Assembly (NCBI RefSeq): GCF_902859915.1
Contig: NZ_CADIKK010000016.1
Coordinates: forward strand, 124,001-188,000
Length of the DNA: 64,000 bases
Direction: 5' to 3'
From: Paraburkholderia ultramafica
GTDB lineage: Bacteria > Pseudomonadota > Gammaproteobacteria > Burkholderiales > Burkholderiaceae
The notes beneath the pieces are model-generated. The model did not search any database. It was not told where the DNA came from and saw nothing but the letters and a program-made list of their open reading frames with translations. This document shows positions 36,370 through 44,985 of the stretch, piece after piece (the first letter of the stretch is position 1; each line of letters starts with the position of its first letter). Position numbers and translations under genes: made by a program.

Positions 36370-37713
36370 ATGCCCAGACACGATCCGGCGCCTCATCGTA
36401 TTCAGAAAGCCCCGATGACACGGGGGCGCCGGCGATTTCTCATCATTTGCGTTCTCGTGCTCGTGGCGGTGCTGGGCTGGGCGCTGGAGACAGCACTCAG
36501 GCCCGCCCTGCAGCGCACGATCGTCATCACAAGCGGCGCGGACAATGGGATCTATCGAGGCTTTGCGGATCGCTACGCCCCCATCCTGAAGCGCGATGGC
36601 ATCACGCTCGATATCCGCAATTCTTCCGGGTCGGTTGACAATTACCAGCGGCTGACGAATCCGGACAGCGAATACGAAGTGGGCTTTATCCAGTCGGGCA
36701 CCACAAGCCCCAAAGAGACCGATCAACTGCAGACCATCGCCGCCGTCTCATACGAACCGATCTGGGTGTTTTATCGTGGCGACACCGTCATCAACCGGCT
36801 GGCACAACTGCGCGGCAAGAGAATTGCGGTAGGCGTTCCTGGTAGCGGCCTGCTTAACGTCTCCCTCGTATTGCTCGGCTATAGCGACGTCACTCGCGAG
36901 AACGCCACGCTGCTGGAAATGGACGCGCTCAATGCATATCAAGGCCTCGAAAGTGGCCAGCTGGATGCCGCGTTCTTTATCGGCAGACCCGATGCCGCCG
37001 TACAGAAAATGCTGCTGAACAGCAATCTGAAGCTAATGGATTTTGCCCAGGCCGACGCTCTGGTTCAGAAATTCCCGTCTCTGTCCAAGATCATTTTTCC
37101 GCGCGCCTCGACCAGCATCGTCAACGATCTGCCGCGCACCGATGTCACCTTGCTGGCCGCCACGGCGCTGCTGGTGTCCAAGGACAGCTTGCACCCGGCG
37201 CTGGTCTATCTGCTGCTGGACGCGGCCAAAACGGTCCACGGCGGCGAAGACTACTTCACGCCGCTCGGCACGTTTCCCAACCTGCGCACCGAGGAATTTC
37301 CCATTGCCGATGAAAGCACGCGTTACTTCAAATCCGGCCGGCCGTTCCTGCAGCGCTATCTTCCATTCTGGCTGGCCAGTCTTATCGAAAGGCGATTGCT
37401 GATCCTGGTCCCCTTCATGGCCCTGTTGATCGGCTTGTTGCAGGCGCTGCCGCGCCTCGTGGAGGCGCGGATCAAAAAACGGCTGGTGGTTTGGTATCGG
37501 GAAATCAAATCGCTGGAAGATGAGACCTGGAGAAACACCCAACCGACTTCAGCCCAGATCGCGAAATGGCGCGTTGAAATCGAGGACATCGATGCGCATG
37601 CCAGCCAGATAAGGATTCCGCATCGTTATTTCGAGGACGTTTATGCGCTCAAGCAGGCGATTGGCGTCGTGCGGGACCGGATTGCCCAGGTGGCGGTGAA
37701 GGTCAAGGCGTAG
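36370..37713 (+). CDS. TAXI-family TRAP-type solute-binding protein with membrane anchors
   Basis: 447 residues. A helix at about 10-28 (FLIICVLVLVAVLGWALE) anchors a periplasmic NMT1/TAXI domain: RTIVITSGADNGIYRGFADRY, EYEVGFIQSGTT, LRGKRIAVGVPGSGLLNVSLVLLG, and ALNAYQGLESGQLDAAFFIG. A second helix near 350-370 (LILVPFMALLIGLLQALP) leads to a cytoplasmic coiled tail. TAXI proteins normally bind carboxylates for TRAP transporters; no dctQM-like genes are adjacent. Members with a C-terminal membrane helix and tail may work as sensors rather than transport parts. Confidence 0.8.
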   Translation: MPRHDPAPHRIQKAPMTRGRRRFLIICVLVLVAVLGWALETALRPALQRTIVITSGADNGIYRGFADRYAPILKRDGITLDIRNSSGSVDNYQRLTNPDSEYEVGFIQSGTTSPKETDQLQTIAAVSYEPIWVFYRGDTVINRLAQLRGKRIAVGVPGSGLLNVSLVLLGYSDVTRENATLLEMDALNAYQGLESGQLDAAFFIGRPDAAVQKMLLNSNLKLMDFAQADALVQKFPSLSKIIFPRASTSIVNDLPRTDVTLLAATALLVSKDSLHPALVYLLLDAAKTVHGGEDYFTPLGTFPNLRTEEFPIADESTRYFKSGRPFLQRYLPFWLASLIERRLLILVPFMALLIGLLQALPRLVEARIKKRLVVWYREIKSLEDETWRNTQPTSAQIAKWRVEIEDIDAHASQIRIPHRYFEDVYALKQAIGVVRDRIAQVAVKVKA

Positions 37714-38058
37714 CGGGGCGACGCGGTGGTCGTTCTTGAGAGAGCGGTATCGGGAGGACGCATAAGGCTGGCGAGACCTGGCGTCTGCCCGCGATTCGAC
37801 ATAACGATGCGCGATGGTGAATGGATCATGCCGGCAGCGCCGGGTGATAATCTTGCCGCGCAACCCCGAAATACATGCGAGCATTCGTGCTGACGTGGTT
37901 TCATCCGTGCATGCTGTCGGCACACCGTGTAAGGTAATCGTACGGCAGCGGCAGCACCAGTCGATATGGCGAGTGACACGCGGTTTCGTCGCCGCCTGCA
38001 TCGTTCATTCGACGATACCCAGGGGCGGGCAGTTCGCAGATCAATGGAGCATTGACAG
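37714..38058. other. Noncoding stretch
   Basis: 345 bases between the TAXI protein and the UPF0118 gene. No gene or clear hairpin seen. Confidence 0.35.
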
Positions 38059-39132
38059 ATGACCGACAGATTGCAGGCGTCCGTATCCGTTGTCGTACTG
38101 CTGCTGATTGTGGGCTGGGTGCTCTACATCGGGCGCACGGTTTTCGTTCCCATTGTGTTCGGCGTTATCGTGGTCTATGTGATTGTCGGCTTCACGCGAT
38201 TGCTGGAACGCATCCCTGTCGTTGGAGCGCGACTGCCCATTCAGTTGCGTTATGCGCTATCGGTGTTCCTGATCGCGGCCGGGATCTTTCTCGCGATCGA
38301 CATGCTCGTTGCGAACTACGACGGCCTCGTCGCACTGGCGCCGCGATATCAGGAATCGATCCTCTCGCTGATCCAGAAAGCCGCCGCGCTGCTACAGCTG
38401 GAAGCCGAGCCTACCTGGGATTCGCTGCGGCGTGACATGCTCGCGCAGTTCAACATTCAGGCGCTCGTGGCAAGCATGCTGGCTTCGCTGTCATCGGTGA
38501 TCGTCAATATCTTTGTCGTCGTCCTGTATGCAAGCTTTCTGCTCGTCGAGCAACGAACGTTTGGCGAGAAGTTGGCGAACATGGCGGCGAATTCGAGCAA
38601 CGCTGCACGTATCAAGAGTGTCGTCATCGACATCAATCGGCGCATCGGCGCCTATCTCGCGTTGAAGACGCTGCTCGGTGTGGTGCTCGGCGGCCTATGC
38701 TGGGGCGCGATGCTCAGCGTCGGGCTTGAATTCTCCGGGCTTTGGGCGGTGCTGACTGCGCTGCTTAACTACGTGCCCTATATCGGCTCGGTGCTGGCCA
38801 TCATCTTTCCGGGACTCATGTCGGTGCTGCAATTTGGACAGGTCAACGAAGTACTCATCGTGCTGCTGTCGCTGACCATCATTCATTTCGTGATCGGCAA
38901 CATACTCGATCCGTACCTGATGGGTAACTCGCTTAACCTGAGTCCGTTTGCGATTCTGGCAAGCATGGCGATCTGGTCGGCGTTATGGGGTGTTCCCGGT
39001 GCTTTTCTTGCCGTGCCGATTACGGTCAGTGTGACGATTATTTTCTCGGAGTTCGAGATGACGAGACCTGTCGCCGTTCTGTTGTCGAAGAACGGCCGGC
39101 TGACTTATGGCGGAAGTTCGCCGGTTGCTTGA
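38059..39132 (+). CDS. AI-2E family (UPF0118) transporter
   Basis: 357 residues with about seven or eight helices. Family features: SVVVLLLIVGWVLYIGRTVFVPIVFGVIVVYVI at the start, the soluble helical part (YQESILSLIQKAAALLQLE), then AYLALKTLLGVVLGGLCWGAMLSVG, ALLNYVPYIGSVLAIIFPGLMSVLQFG and IGNILDPYLMGNSLNLSPFAILAS near the end. The family name comes from a reported role in AI-2 export; most members are ion or small-molecule transporters of unknown substrate, so no quorum role is claimed. Ends 14 bases before the convergent antiporter operon. Confidence 0.85.
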   Translation: MTDRLQASVSVVVLLLIVGWVLYIGRTVFVPIVFGVIVVYVIVGFTRLLERIPVVGARLPIQLRYALSVFLIAAGIFLAIDMLVANYDGLVALAPRYQESILSLIQKAAALLQLEAEPTWDSLRRDMLAQFNIQALVASMLASLSSVIVNIFVVVLYASFLLVEQRTFGEKLANMAANSSNAARIKSVVIDINRRIGAYLALKTLLGVVLGGLCWGAMLSVGLEFSGLWAVLTALLNYVPYIGSVLAIIFPGLMSVLQFGQVNEVLIVLLSLTIIHFVIGNILDPYLMGNSLNLSPFAILASMAIWSALWGVPGAFLAVPITVSVTIIFSEFEMTRPVAVLLSKNGRLTYGGSSPVA

Positions 39133-39146
39133 GATGGGTGCCACCC

Positions 39147-42100
39147 CTATTGCGCCAAAGTTCCGCCAAACCCCGTGCTGGCAAAATAAAGCACAAGAAA
39201 ATAGCCGAGCACATAGAGCGCGTAAGTCTGCGCGTTGCCGGTATAGACCAGGCGTATTTTCCCCGCCGCGGCGAGCGCCGCGTGCGAAACGCCGCGCCAG
39301 AACATCAGCGCAAACGGCGGCACCGTGCGGGCGAGGATCGGCCGATAGAACCTGAAGAAGCCGGGGACATGCTCGGCATCGCGGCTTCGGCTGCGATAGA
39401 ACAGCACGAAAAGAGCGAACAGCCCGACGGCTACGGCCAGCACCACGAGCACGACAGGTGTCGGGTTCCAGAAACCGTAGATGCTCTCCAGCGACATCCC
39501 TTCCCACACCAGCGTCGAAGCAAACTGCGGATCGATCGCCGCCGAAACCGGTTCGATCAGCAGCTTCGGGAAGAACGACAGCACCATGATGCCGACGACC
39601 AGCACGAGTTGCGGCACGAGCAGCAGAAGCGGCGCCTCGCTGACCGGCGGCTGTCCCGGATGGCGGCGCCCGAGGAACAGACCGCTGACGAAACGGATCA
39701 TGTAGAGAAAGCCGATGAACGTCGCCATCAGCCCGCCTACGGCCAGGCCGTACCAGCCCTTGTCCGTCATCGCGCTCAGCAGCAGCCACTTGCCGCCGAA
39801 GCCCATCAGCGGCGGCAAGCCGGACATCGAGGCGAGCGCGACCACCACCATCGCGAACGTGAACGGCATCGCGCGGCCAAGGCCATTGGCTTCAGCGAAG
39901 TTGTGCGTGTTCGTGCGCAGGATGACGCCCGCCAGCGCGAGGAACAGAATGCCCTTCACCATCATGTGGTTGGCGACCAGATAGAGCGCCGTGACCCAGC
40001 CAAGGTGGCTCATCAACGCGATCGCGGTGACGATATAGCCGAGCTGGCTCATGCTGGAATACGCGAGCAGGCGCTTGAAGTCGTTCTGCCGCAGCGCCAT
40101 CAGCGCGCCCGCGAGGGTCGTCAGCATGCCGATCCACGCCATCACATGCGCGAGCTCCAGCCCGACCTCCGAGCGTATCGTCAGATAGGTGCCGACCAGC
40201 AGGCCGAAGATCGCCACCTTGCTGACGACGGCCGACAGCATCGCGGTGACGTCGTCCTCCGCTTCCGTGTAGGCGCCCGGCAGCCACACATGCACGCCGA
40301 TGGCGCCCGCCTTGATGAGAAAGCCGACGGCCAGCAGCACGAACGCACGGCTCGCGTCCGGGCCCGAGCGGATGAGCGCCGCCAGTTCGATACTGCCGTC
40401 GAGCGCGGCGACGGCGGCGAATCCGGCCAGCAGAAAAAACGCCGACAGCAGCGAAAACAGCAGGAAGGTCAGCACGTGCGGTCCAGCGCTCCGGCATTTC
40501 GCAATCAGGAAGCACGAAGACAGCGTGATGATCTCCCAGCTATAGAAGAATTCGAGGGTCGTCGTGGAGCGCAGCAGCGCCGGGATCGACAGCAGCAGGA
40601 CCACCAGCATCGGATAGAAGCCGTGGCGAACATCACTGCGGTAGAGGCTCGCCGCGGCAATGACGAAGCTGCCCGCCAGCAGCAGCCACGCAAAAAGCAC
40701 GGCAATGCCATGCGCGTCTTCGGCGAGCCATGAGCCCACCAGCGCGACCGTGATCAGCGTCAGCACACCCTTGAGCCGACCCGGCAGACGATCCCCCGCA
40801 TAGAACAACGCACCCGCGACGAGAGGCGAAAATATCCACGCCGATGCCGCGCCCGAGAATGAAGCACCGGCATAGCCCGCGGCGATCAGGAGCACCGCGA
40901 CGCCGAACAGCGGCAACAGCGCAACCGGATCGGGGCCGGCCTTGACCGCCTCTTCCGACGGATGCAGCGCCCGCACGAACCAGTGAAACATGTAGGCCGC
41001 TTCGAGCAGCGAGCCAGTCAGAATCAGCCCGATCCAGTAGGGCTTGCCGGCAACCGTCAACTGCATGACCAGCTCCCATTTCGCCCAGAAGCCGGGGAAG
41101 GGCGGCAGGCCGGCAATCGCCACCATGAAGAGTCCGAGCAGACCGATCAGTAGCGGACTGCGCGACAGGATGGCGCGCGCATCGCTGCCATGCCGACGCA
41201 GAATGCCGATCAGCCAGAACAGGCCTGCCTTGGCGAACAGATGGTTGATGAACAGGCCGCCGACCACCAGCGGGATCGACGTATCGGCTCCCACCTGGTG
41301 CAGCAGCGCGAGAGCCAGCATCAGCAGTCCCATCTGCCCGATTGATGAATAGCCGAGCACCCGCTGCGGTTTCGTCTGCTTGAGCGCGAGCAGATTGGAG
41401 AACAGGAAGGTGACGCCACCGGAGACGGCAATCAGGCCGAGCTGGTTTTCGAACAGCGGCAGCAGCTTGAGCAGCGCGAAGAATACGCCGGCCGAGACGC
41501 CGACCGACACCATTGCCGCAACGCCGCTCGGGGCGGTCTCGTAGACGTCGAGTCCCCAGCCGTTGGCCGGAAACGGCTTGAGTTCGATGATGAGGCAGGC
41601 GAACACGAGCAGCACCGCCGTGACGGCGATCGGGCCGTTGAGCTCGGCGCGCACCGCGATCAGGTCGTCGATATTCAGCGTGCCGGTGACGTAGTAAAGC
41701 AGCACCGAGCCGAGCAGGAAGAAGGTCGATGCGATGACCGTCGCCATGATGTATTTGAACGCGGCGGCCAGCGCGGCCGGCGTGCGATCCAGCCCGAGCA
41801 GCCCGTAGGTGGCGATCGAGACGATCTCGAGAAACACGAAGAGATTGAACAGGTCGCGGGTCATCACCATGCCGTCGATGCCCATCACGAGGATCAGATA
41901 CAGCAGCAGCGCGGCGTAGTTGCCGCGCAGGCGATCCCACAGTTGCAGCGCCCCGAGCAGCGCCACCACATTGACGCTGAGCGTGAAGAAGCCTTCCCAC
42001 AGACCGAAGCGCAGGCTGATCGAGACGGGCGGCTGCGCGCCCGCCGTGAGCACGTCGATGGTCTGGCCGCCATTGAGCAGACCGAAGAACGACACGCCGC

Positions 42101-42242
42101 TCACCAGCACGATGCCGCCGAGCGCGACGAAGAAGCCGCCGGTCAGCCACGGCTTGCCGAGCCGGTACAGCAGCGGAATGACGAAGCCGCCGCCCAGCCC
42201 GAGAATGAAGATGTGCAGCGGATGAAACAGCGCGGCTACCAT
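39147..42242 (-). CDS. Fused double antiporter-like subunit (two NuoM/MrpD-type domains)
   Basis: 1031 residues from ATG 42242, overlapping the mnhC stop. The first half is an MrpD/MbhH-like Proton_antipo_M domain: ELKPFPANGWGLDVYETAPSG and LFINHLFAKAGLFWLIGIL with the proton-path Lys. The second half repeats the fold: IKAGAIGVHVWLPGAYTEAEDDVTAMLSAVVSKVAIF and VANHMMVKGILFLALAGVIL, then GLPPLMGFGGKW. Together about 28 helices. Standard Mrp systems use a long MrpA and a separate MrpD; here no separate mrpA is seen and this fusion probably supplies both. It is the last gene of the operon. Confidence 0.85.
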   Translation of the reverse strand: MVAALFHPLHIFILGLGGGFVIPLLYRLGKPWLTGGFFVALGGIVLVSGVSFFGLLNGGQTIDVLTAGAQPPVSISLRFGLWEGFFTLSVNVVALLGALQLWDRLRGNYAALLLYLILVMGIDGMVMTRDLFNLFVFLEIVSIATYGLLGLDRTPAALAAAFKYIMATVIASTFFLLGSVLLYYVTGTLNIDDLIAVRAELNGPIAVTAVLLVFACLIIELKPFPANGWGLDVYETAPSGVAAMVSVGVSAGVFFALLKLLPLFENQLGLIAVSGGVTFLFSNLLALKQTKPQRVLGYSSIGQMGLLMLALALLHQVGADTSIPLVVGGLFINHLFAKAGLFWLIGILRRHGSDARAILSRSPLLIGLLGLFMVAIAGLPPFPGFWAKWELVMQLTVAGKPYWIGLILTGSLLEAAYMFHWFVRALHPSEEAVKAGPDPVALLPLFGVAVLLIAAGYAGASFSGAASAWIFSPLVAGALFYAGDRLPGRLKGVLTLITVALVGSWLAEDAHGIAVLFAWLLLAGSFVIAAASLYRSDVRHGFYPMLVVLLLSIPALLRSTTTLEFFYSWEIITLSSCFLIAKCRSAGPHVLTFLLFSLLSAFFLLAGFAAVAALDGSIELAALIRSGPDASRAFVLLAVGFLIKAGAIGVHVWLPGAYTEAEDDVTAMLSAVVSKVAIFGLLVGTYLTIRSEVGLELAHVMAWIGMLTTLAGALMALRQNDFKRLLAYSSMSQLGYIVTAIALMSHLGWVTALYLVANHMMVKGILFLALAGVILRTNTHNFAEANGLGRAMPFTFAMVVVALASMSGLPPLMGFGGKWLLLSAMTDKGWYGLAVGGLMATFIGFLYMIRFVSGLFLGRRHPGQPPVSEAPLLLLVPQLVLVVGIMVLSFFPKLLIEPVSAAIDPQFASTLVWEGMSLESIYGFWNPTPVVLVVLAVAVGLFALFVLFYRSRSRDAEHVPGFFRFYRPILARTVPPFALMFWRGVSHAALAAAGKIRLVYTGNAQTYALYVLGYFLVLYFASTGFGGTLAQ

Positions 42243-42610
42243 TTCGACTCTGTGAAGGCGTCGATGGAAAGCGTCTTTTTGGCGGCGTAGAGGCGGATCG
42301 CGAATGCCAGCATGACGGCCGTGACCGACAGGCCGATTACGATCGCGGTGACCACCAGTGCCGACGGCACTGGATCGATCGCGCGCCGCGCGGCGTCCGC
42401 TTTGCTCAGCGCCGCGTCGATGATCGGCGCAGTGCCGCGCGTGATATAGCCGGTTGCGACCATCACGATGTGCAGCCCCGTGTCGATCAGCGCGAAGCCG
42501 ATGATGATGCGCAGGATGTTGCGCTGGGTCAGCATCCCCCACAGGCCGATCAACGCGAGGCAGAAGCCCGTGATCAGAAGGATGGTCGAAACCGGCAGGC
42601 CCGTGGTCAT
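42236..42610 (-). CDS. mnhC: Cation/H+ antiporter subunit C (NuoK-like)
   Basis: 124 residues from ATG 42610, with AAGGAG 8 bases upstream. Three helices in the NuoK/MrpC pattern: STILLITGFCLALIGLWGML, ILRIIIGFALIDTGLHIVMVATGY and SALVVTAIVIGLSVTAVMLAFAIRLY. The stop overlaps the start of the fused antiporter subunit by 7 bases. Confidence 0.88.
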   Translation of the reverse strand: MTTGLPVSTILLITGFCLALIGLWGMLTQRNILRIIIGFALIDTGLHIVMVATGYITRGTAPIIDAALSKADAARRAIDPVPSALVVTAIVIGLSVTAVMLAFAIRLYAAKKTLSIDAFTESKW

Positions 42611-42626
42611 GCGCTGTTCTCCTTGC

Positions 42627-43346
42627 TCAGCTTCTGAACCGGTCGATGATGACACTCAGCTCCGCGCCCACCTTGACGCCGAGCAATGCCGAAATCAGCG
42701 GAATGGCGCCGGCGCTGAAAAACGCGCCGAACTCGCCTCGCGGCAGAAAGCGCGCATCGAGAAAGCCGCCCGCCAGCACCAGACCCAGAATACCGATGAA
42801 CACATAGATCACGCCGGCGAAGGATTCGACCACGCTCAGCAGCGCGACATTCAGCGTGGCGCCCCGCCGCGCGAGCAGCATCAGCATGACGCCGGACGCG
42901 ACGATCGCGCCGCCCTGAAAGCCGCCGCCGGCGGAGAGGTGGCCGTTGACGATCACATAGGCGCCGAAGGTCAGGATCATCGGCAGCAGGATCTGCATGC
43001 CGGTCCGGACGATCTCGCCGGCTGGCCGGCGCGGGCCGCTGTCGTCGTTGGCTTCGGCCCCGGTTTCGGCTTCAGCTTCAGCGGCGGCGCTTTCCCCCTT
43101 CAGCAGTACGCCGACGCTCGCCGCGACCATGAACAGCACGGCGACCTCGCCGAGCGTATCGAAGCCGCGGTAAGTGATCAGAATGCCGGTGACGATGTTC
43201 GGCGCACCGAGCTCGATCGGCCCCTGCACGACATAGTGTTCGGCAAGCGGCCGAAGCGCCTGCAACTCGCTATAGCCGCCGACCAGACGCCAGAAGATCA
43301 GCGCAAACAGCGCGACCGTCAGCAGGACAAACACGCGGCGCATCAT
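42627..43346 (-). CDS. mnhB: Cation/H+ antiporter subunit B
   Basis: 239 residues. The N-terminal 85 residues resemble MbhE-like sequence (IVTGILITYRGFDTLGEVAVLFMVAASVGVLL); an acidic linker (AEAEAETGAEANDD) leads to the MnhB domain: ILLPMILTFGAYVIVNGHLSAGGGFQGGAIVASGVMLMLLARR. The G-H-L-S-A-G-G-G-F-Q-G-G motif is diagnostic. ATGA overlap with mnhG. Confidence 0.88.
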   Translation of the reverse strand: MMRRVFVLLTVALFALIFWRLVGGYSELQALRPLAEHYVVQGPIELGAPNIVTGILITYRGFDTLGEVAVLFMVAASVGVLLKGESAAAEAEAETGAEANDDSGPRRPAGEIVRTGMQILLPMILTFGAYVIVNGHLSAGGGFQGGAIVASGVMLMLLARRGATLNVALLSVVESFAGVIYVFIGILGLVLAGGFLDARFLPRGEFGAFFSAGAIPLISALLGVKVGAELSVIIDRFRS

Positions 43347-43687
43347 GCCTCCTTCTCTCCGGCGCCGCGCTCATCCTCTTCGGCGAGCGCGTCCGTCACG
43401 GTGGACGATGTCATCGGCGTACGGATCAGCCACGCCGCACGCGATAACGCATGCGAGGACACCGGGTTGGTCACCAGCACGAAATAGGCGACGAGGATCA
43501 GCCTGAAGGTCCAGTTCGGGTGATAAAAGGCGAGCCCGATCAGCACCAGCATGTTGCCGAGCGTCGAGGCCTTGGTGCCGGCCTGGATACGGGTATAGGC
43601 ATCCGGCATGCGCAGCAGGCCGAGACCGGCGGAGAACAGGAAGACGGCGCCCACCAGGATGAACGCGCTGCCGATCAGTTCGATCAT
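43343..43687 (-). CDS. mnhG: Cation/H+ antiporter subunit G
   Basis: 114 residues. MnhG/MrpG features: IGSAFILVGAVFLFSAGLGLLRMPDAYTRIQAGTKASTLG, then RLILVAYFVLVTNPVSSHALSRAAW. A charged tail follows. Overlaps mnhB by 4 bases and starts 3 bases after the DUF4040 gene. Confidence 0.88.
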   Translation of the reverse strand: MIELIGSAFILVGAVFLFSAGLGLLRMPDAYTRIQAGTKASTLGNMLVLIGLAFYHPNWTFRLILVAYFVLVTNPVSSHALSRAAWLIRTPMTSSTVTDALAEEDERGAGEKEA

Positions 43688-43690
43688 GCG

Positions 43691-43933
43691 CTAGCCCTTC
43701 TCATAGCCGGTCTTACGAATCGCGTAGAGGAAGATGAAGGTCGCGAGCCCCGAGCCGATCGACGCCTCCGCCATTGCCACGTCGGGCGCGGCGAGCAGCA
43801 GGAAGGCAACCGCGGCGAACAGGCTCGCCAGTCCCGAACTCACCATTGCCGCCATCAGATTCTTCAGGCAGACGGCCAGGATGCCGCTGACGAGAATACT
43901 GGCGCACACCAGCAGGAGGAGCAGTTCGAGCAC
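43691..43933 (-). CDS. DUF4040/MbhD-like antiporter subunit
   Basis: 80 residues, GTG start. It consists of helices LLLLLVCASILVSGILAVC and SGLASLFAAVAFLLLAAPDVAMAEASIGSGLATFIFLYAIRK; the A-A-P-D-V-A-x-x-E-A segment is typical of MbhD or the DUF4040 part that in Mrp lies inside MrpA. Its presence as a separate gene groups this operon with the MBH-like/Mrp intermediates. Here it sits between mnhF and mnhG, an unusual place. Confidence 0.8.
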   Translation of the reverse strand: MLELLLLLVCASILVSGILAVCLKNLMAAMVSSGLASLFAAVAFLLLAAPDVAMAEASIGSGLATFIFLYAIRKTGYEKG

Positions 43934-43936
43934 GGT

Positions 43937-44185
43937 TCACAGCCCCCTTTCCAGAAAGCGAGCAATCGCGAGAACGGCCAGAAAGCTCAGCAGCCCATAG
44001 ACGAGCGCCACGTCAATATAGACGAAACGGCCCGACAGCTGGGCATAAAGCGCAATCAGCGAGAGCGAGATGACCGTGAGCATGTCGATGGCGACGATCC
44101 TGTCGATCAGCGTCTTGCCGAGCACCAGGCGGATCACGCCGAACAGGATCGCGAAAAAGATCAGTACCGTGGCGATCCGCAGCAT
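43937..44185 (-). CDS. mnhF: Cation/H+ antiporter subunit F
   Basis: 82 residues. Three helices with the MnhF pattern: VLIFFAILFGVIRLVLGKTLIDRIVAIDMLT, VISLSLIALYAQLSGRFVYIDVALVYGLLSFLAVLAIARFLE. Starts 4 bases after mnhE ends and 3 bases precede the next gene. Confidence 0.88.
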   Translation of the reverse strand: MLRIATVLIFFAILFGVIRLVLGKTLIDRIVAIDMLTVISLSLIALYAQLSGRFVYIDVALVYGLLSFLAVLAIARFLERGL

Positions 44186-44189
44186 GATC

Positions 44190-44717
44190 TCAGCCAAAGA
44201 CTTTCTCCAGATGCTTTTCAAACGGAACGACCAACGCCTGAGTGGCTTCGTCGATGTCGGTGGTCTTGACGTCGAGCCAGTGGACGAATAGTGTGTCGTC
44301 CCGAATATCGATGACCAGCGAGCCCGGCGTGAGCGCGATCGAATTGGCCAGCGCGAGGCGGCCGATCGGCGATTCAAGGCGAGTGCGAACCTTGACGATG
44401 CCTGGCTTGATGTCGATACGCGGCGCGTAGACATACGCCATCATGTTGAGGTTGGCGCGCACCAGTTCGACGACGAAGGTTCCGCTATAGGCGACAAAGT
44501 GATAGAGCGCGCGAGGCGTCAGGCGCAGCCGTCTCCACGCTTCGCTGGAGGACGCGAAGGCACGGGCCAGTACGAATGTGATCGCAGCGCCGACGAGTGC
44601 CGGCTCGACTGCTAGCGACGCGTTGGCGATCATCCAGATCACGAACAGTTCGACCCAGAGGCCAGGCATGCCCTGAGGAACAAACGACGACACCGGTTTT
44701 CCGCTGTTCGAAGCCAC
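44190..44717 (-). CDS. mnhE: Cation/H+ antiporter subunit E
   Basis: 175 residues from GTG 44717; a start at the internal ATG (MPGLWVELF) is possible. MnhE hallmarks: FVVELVRANLNMMAYVY and the soluble domain KVRTRLESPIGRLALANSIALTPGSLVIDIRDDTLFVHWLDV. It heads the operon E-F-DUF4040-G-B-C-fused D/A, which would exchange Na+, K+ or Ca2+ for protons and help pH and salt tolerance. Confidence 0.87.
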   Translation of the reverse strand: MASNSGKPVSSFVPQGMPGLWVELFVIWMIANASLAVEPALVGAAITFVLARAFASSSEAWRRLRLTPRALYHFVAYSGTFVVELVRANLNMMAYVYAPRIDIKPGIVKVRTRLESPIGRLALANSIALTPGSLVIDIRDDTLFVHWLDVKTTDIDEATQALVVPFEKHLEKVFG

Positions 44718-44985
44718 GTCTTCAGGTTCCCAAAGAGGGCGCTAGCAAAAATTCTAGGTGACAACCTGGGGCAAATCAACTGGGGTGCGGTACACGGGTG
44801 GATTTCGTTTCGCTCATGCTCTGCTTTCGGATGCGAAAGTCTGGCGCTCCAAAAAAGGCGTTTTGACGCATCTTGTCCCACAAGCGTCGCGCTCATCGCG
44901 AGCGCGCAGATTCGCCCAATGACATCGTGACGCGCCATGACAGCGCGTCACGTTTCACGATAGTTCATGACGCGCCACACTTCAC

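Noticed and set aside
38059..39132. AI-2 exporter as part of the quorum network
   Set aside because: The AI-2E name is historical. The gene is 12 kb from lqs, has no luxS neighbour and most family members transport other things.
38985..40733. 582-codon open frame on the plus strand
   Set aside because: Antisense of the fused antiporter subunit; no recognisable motif.
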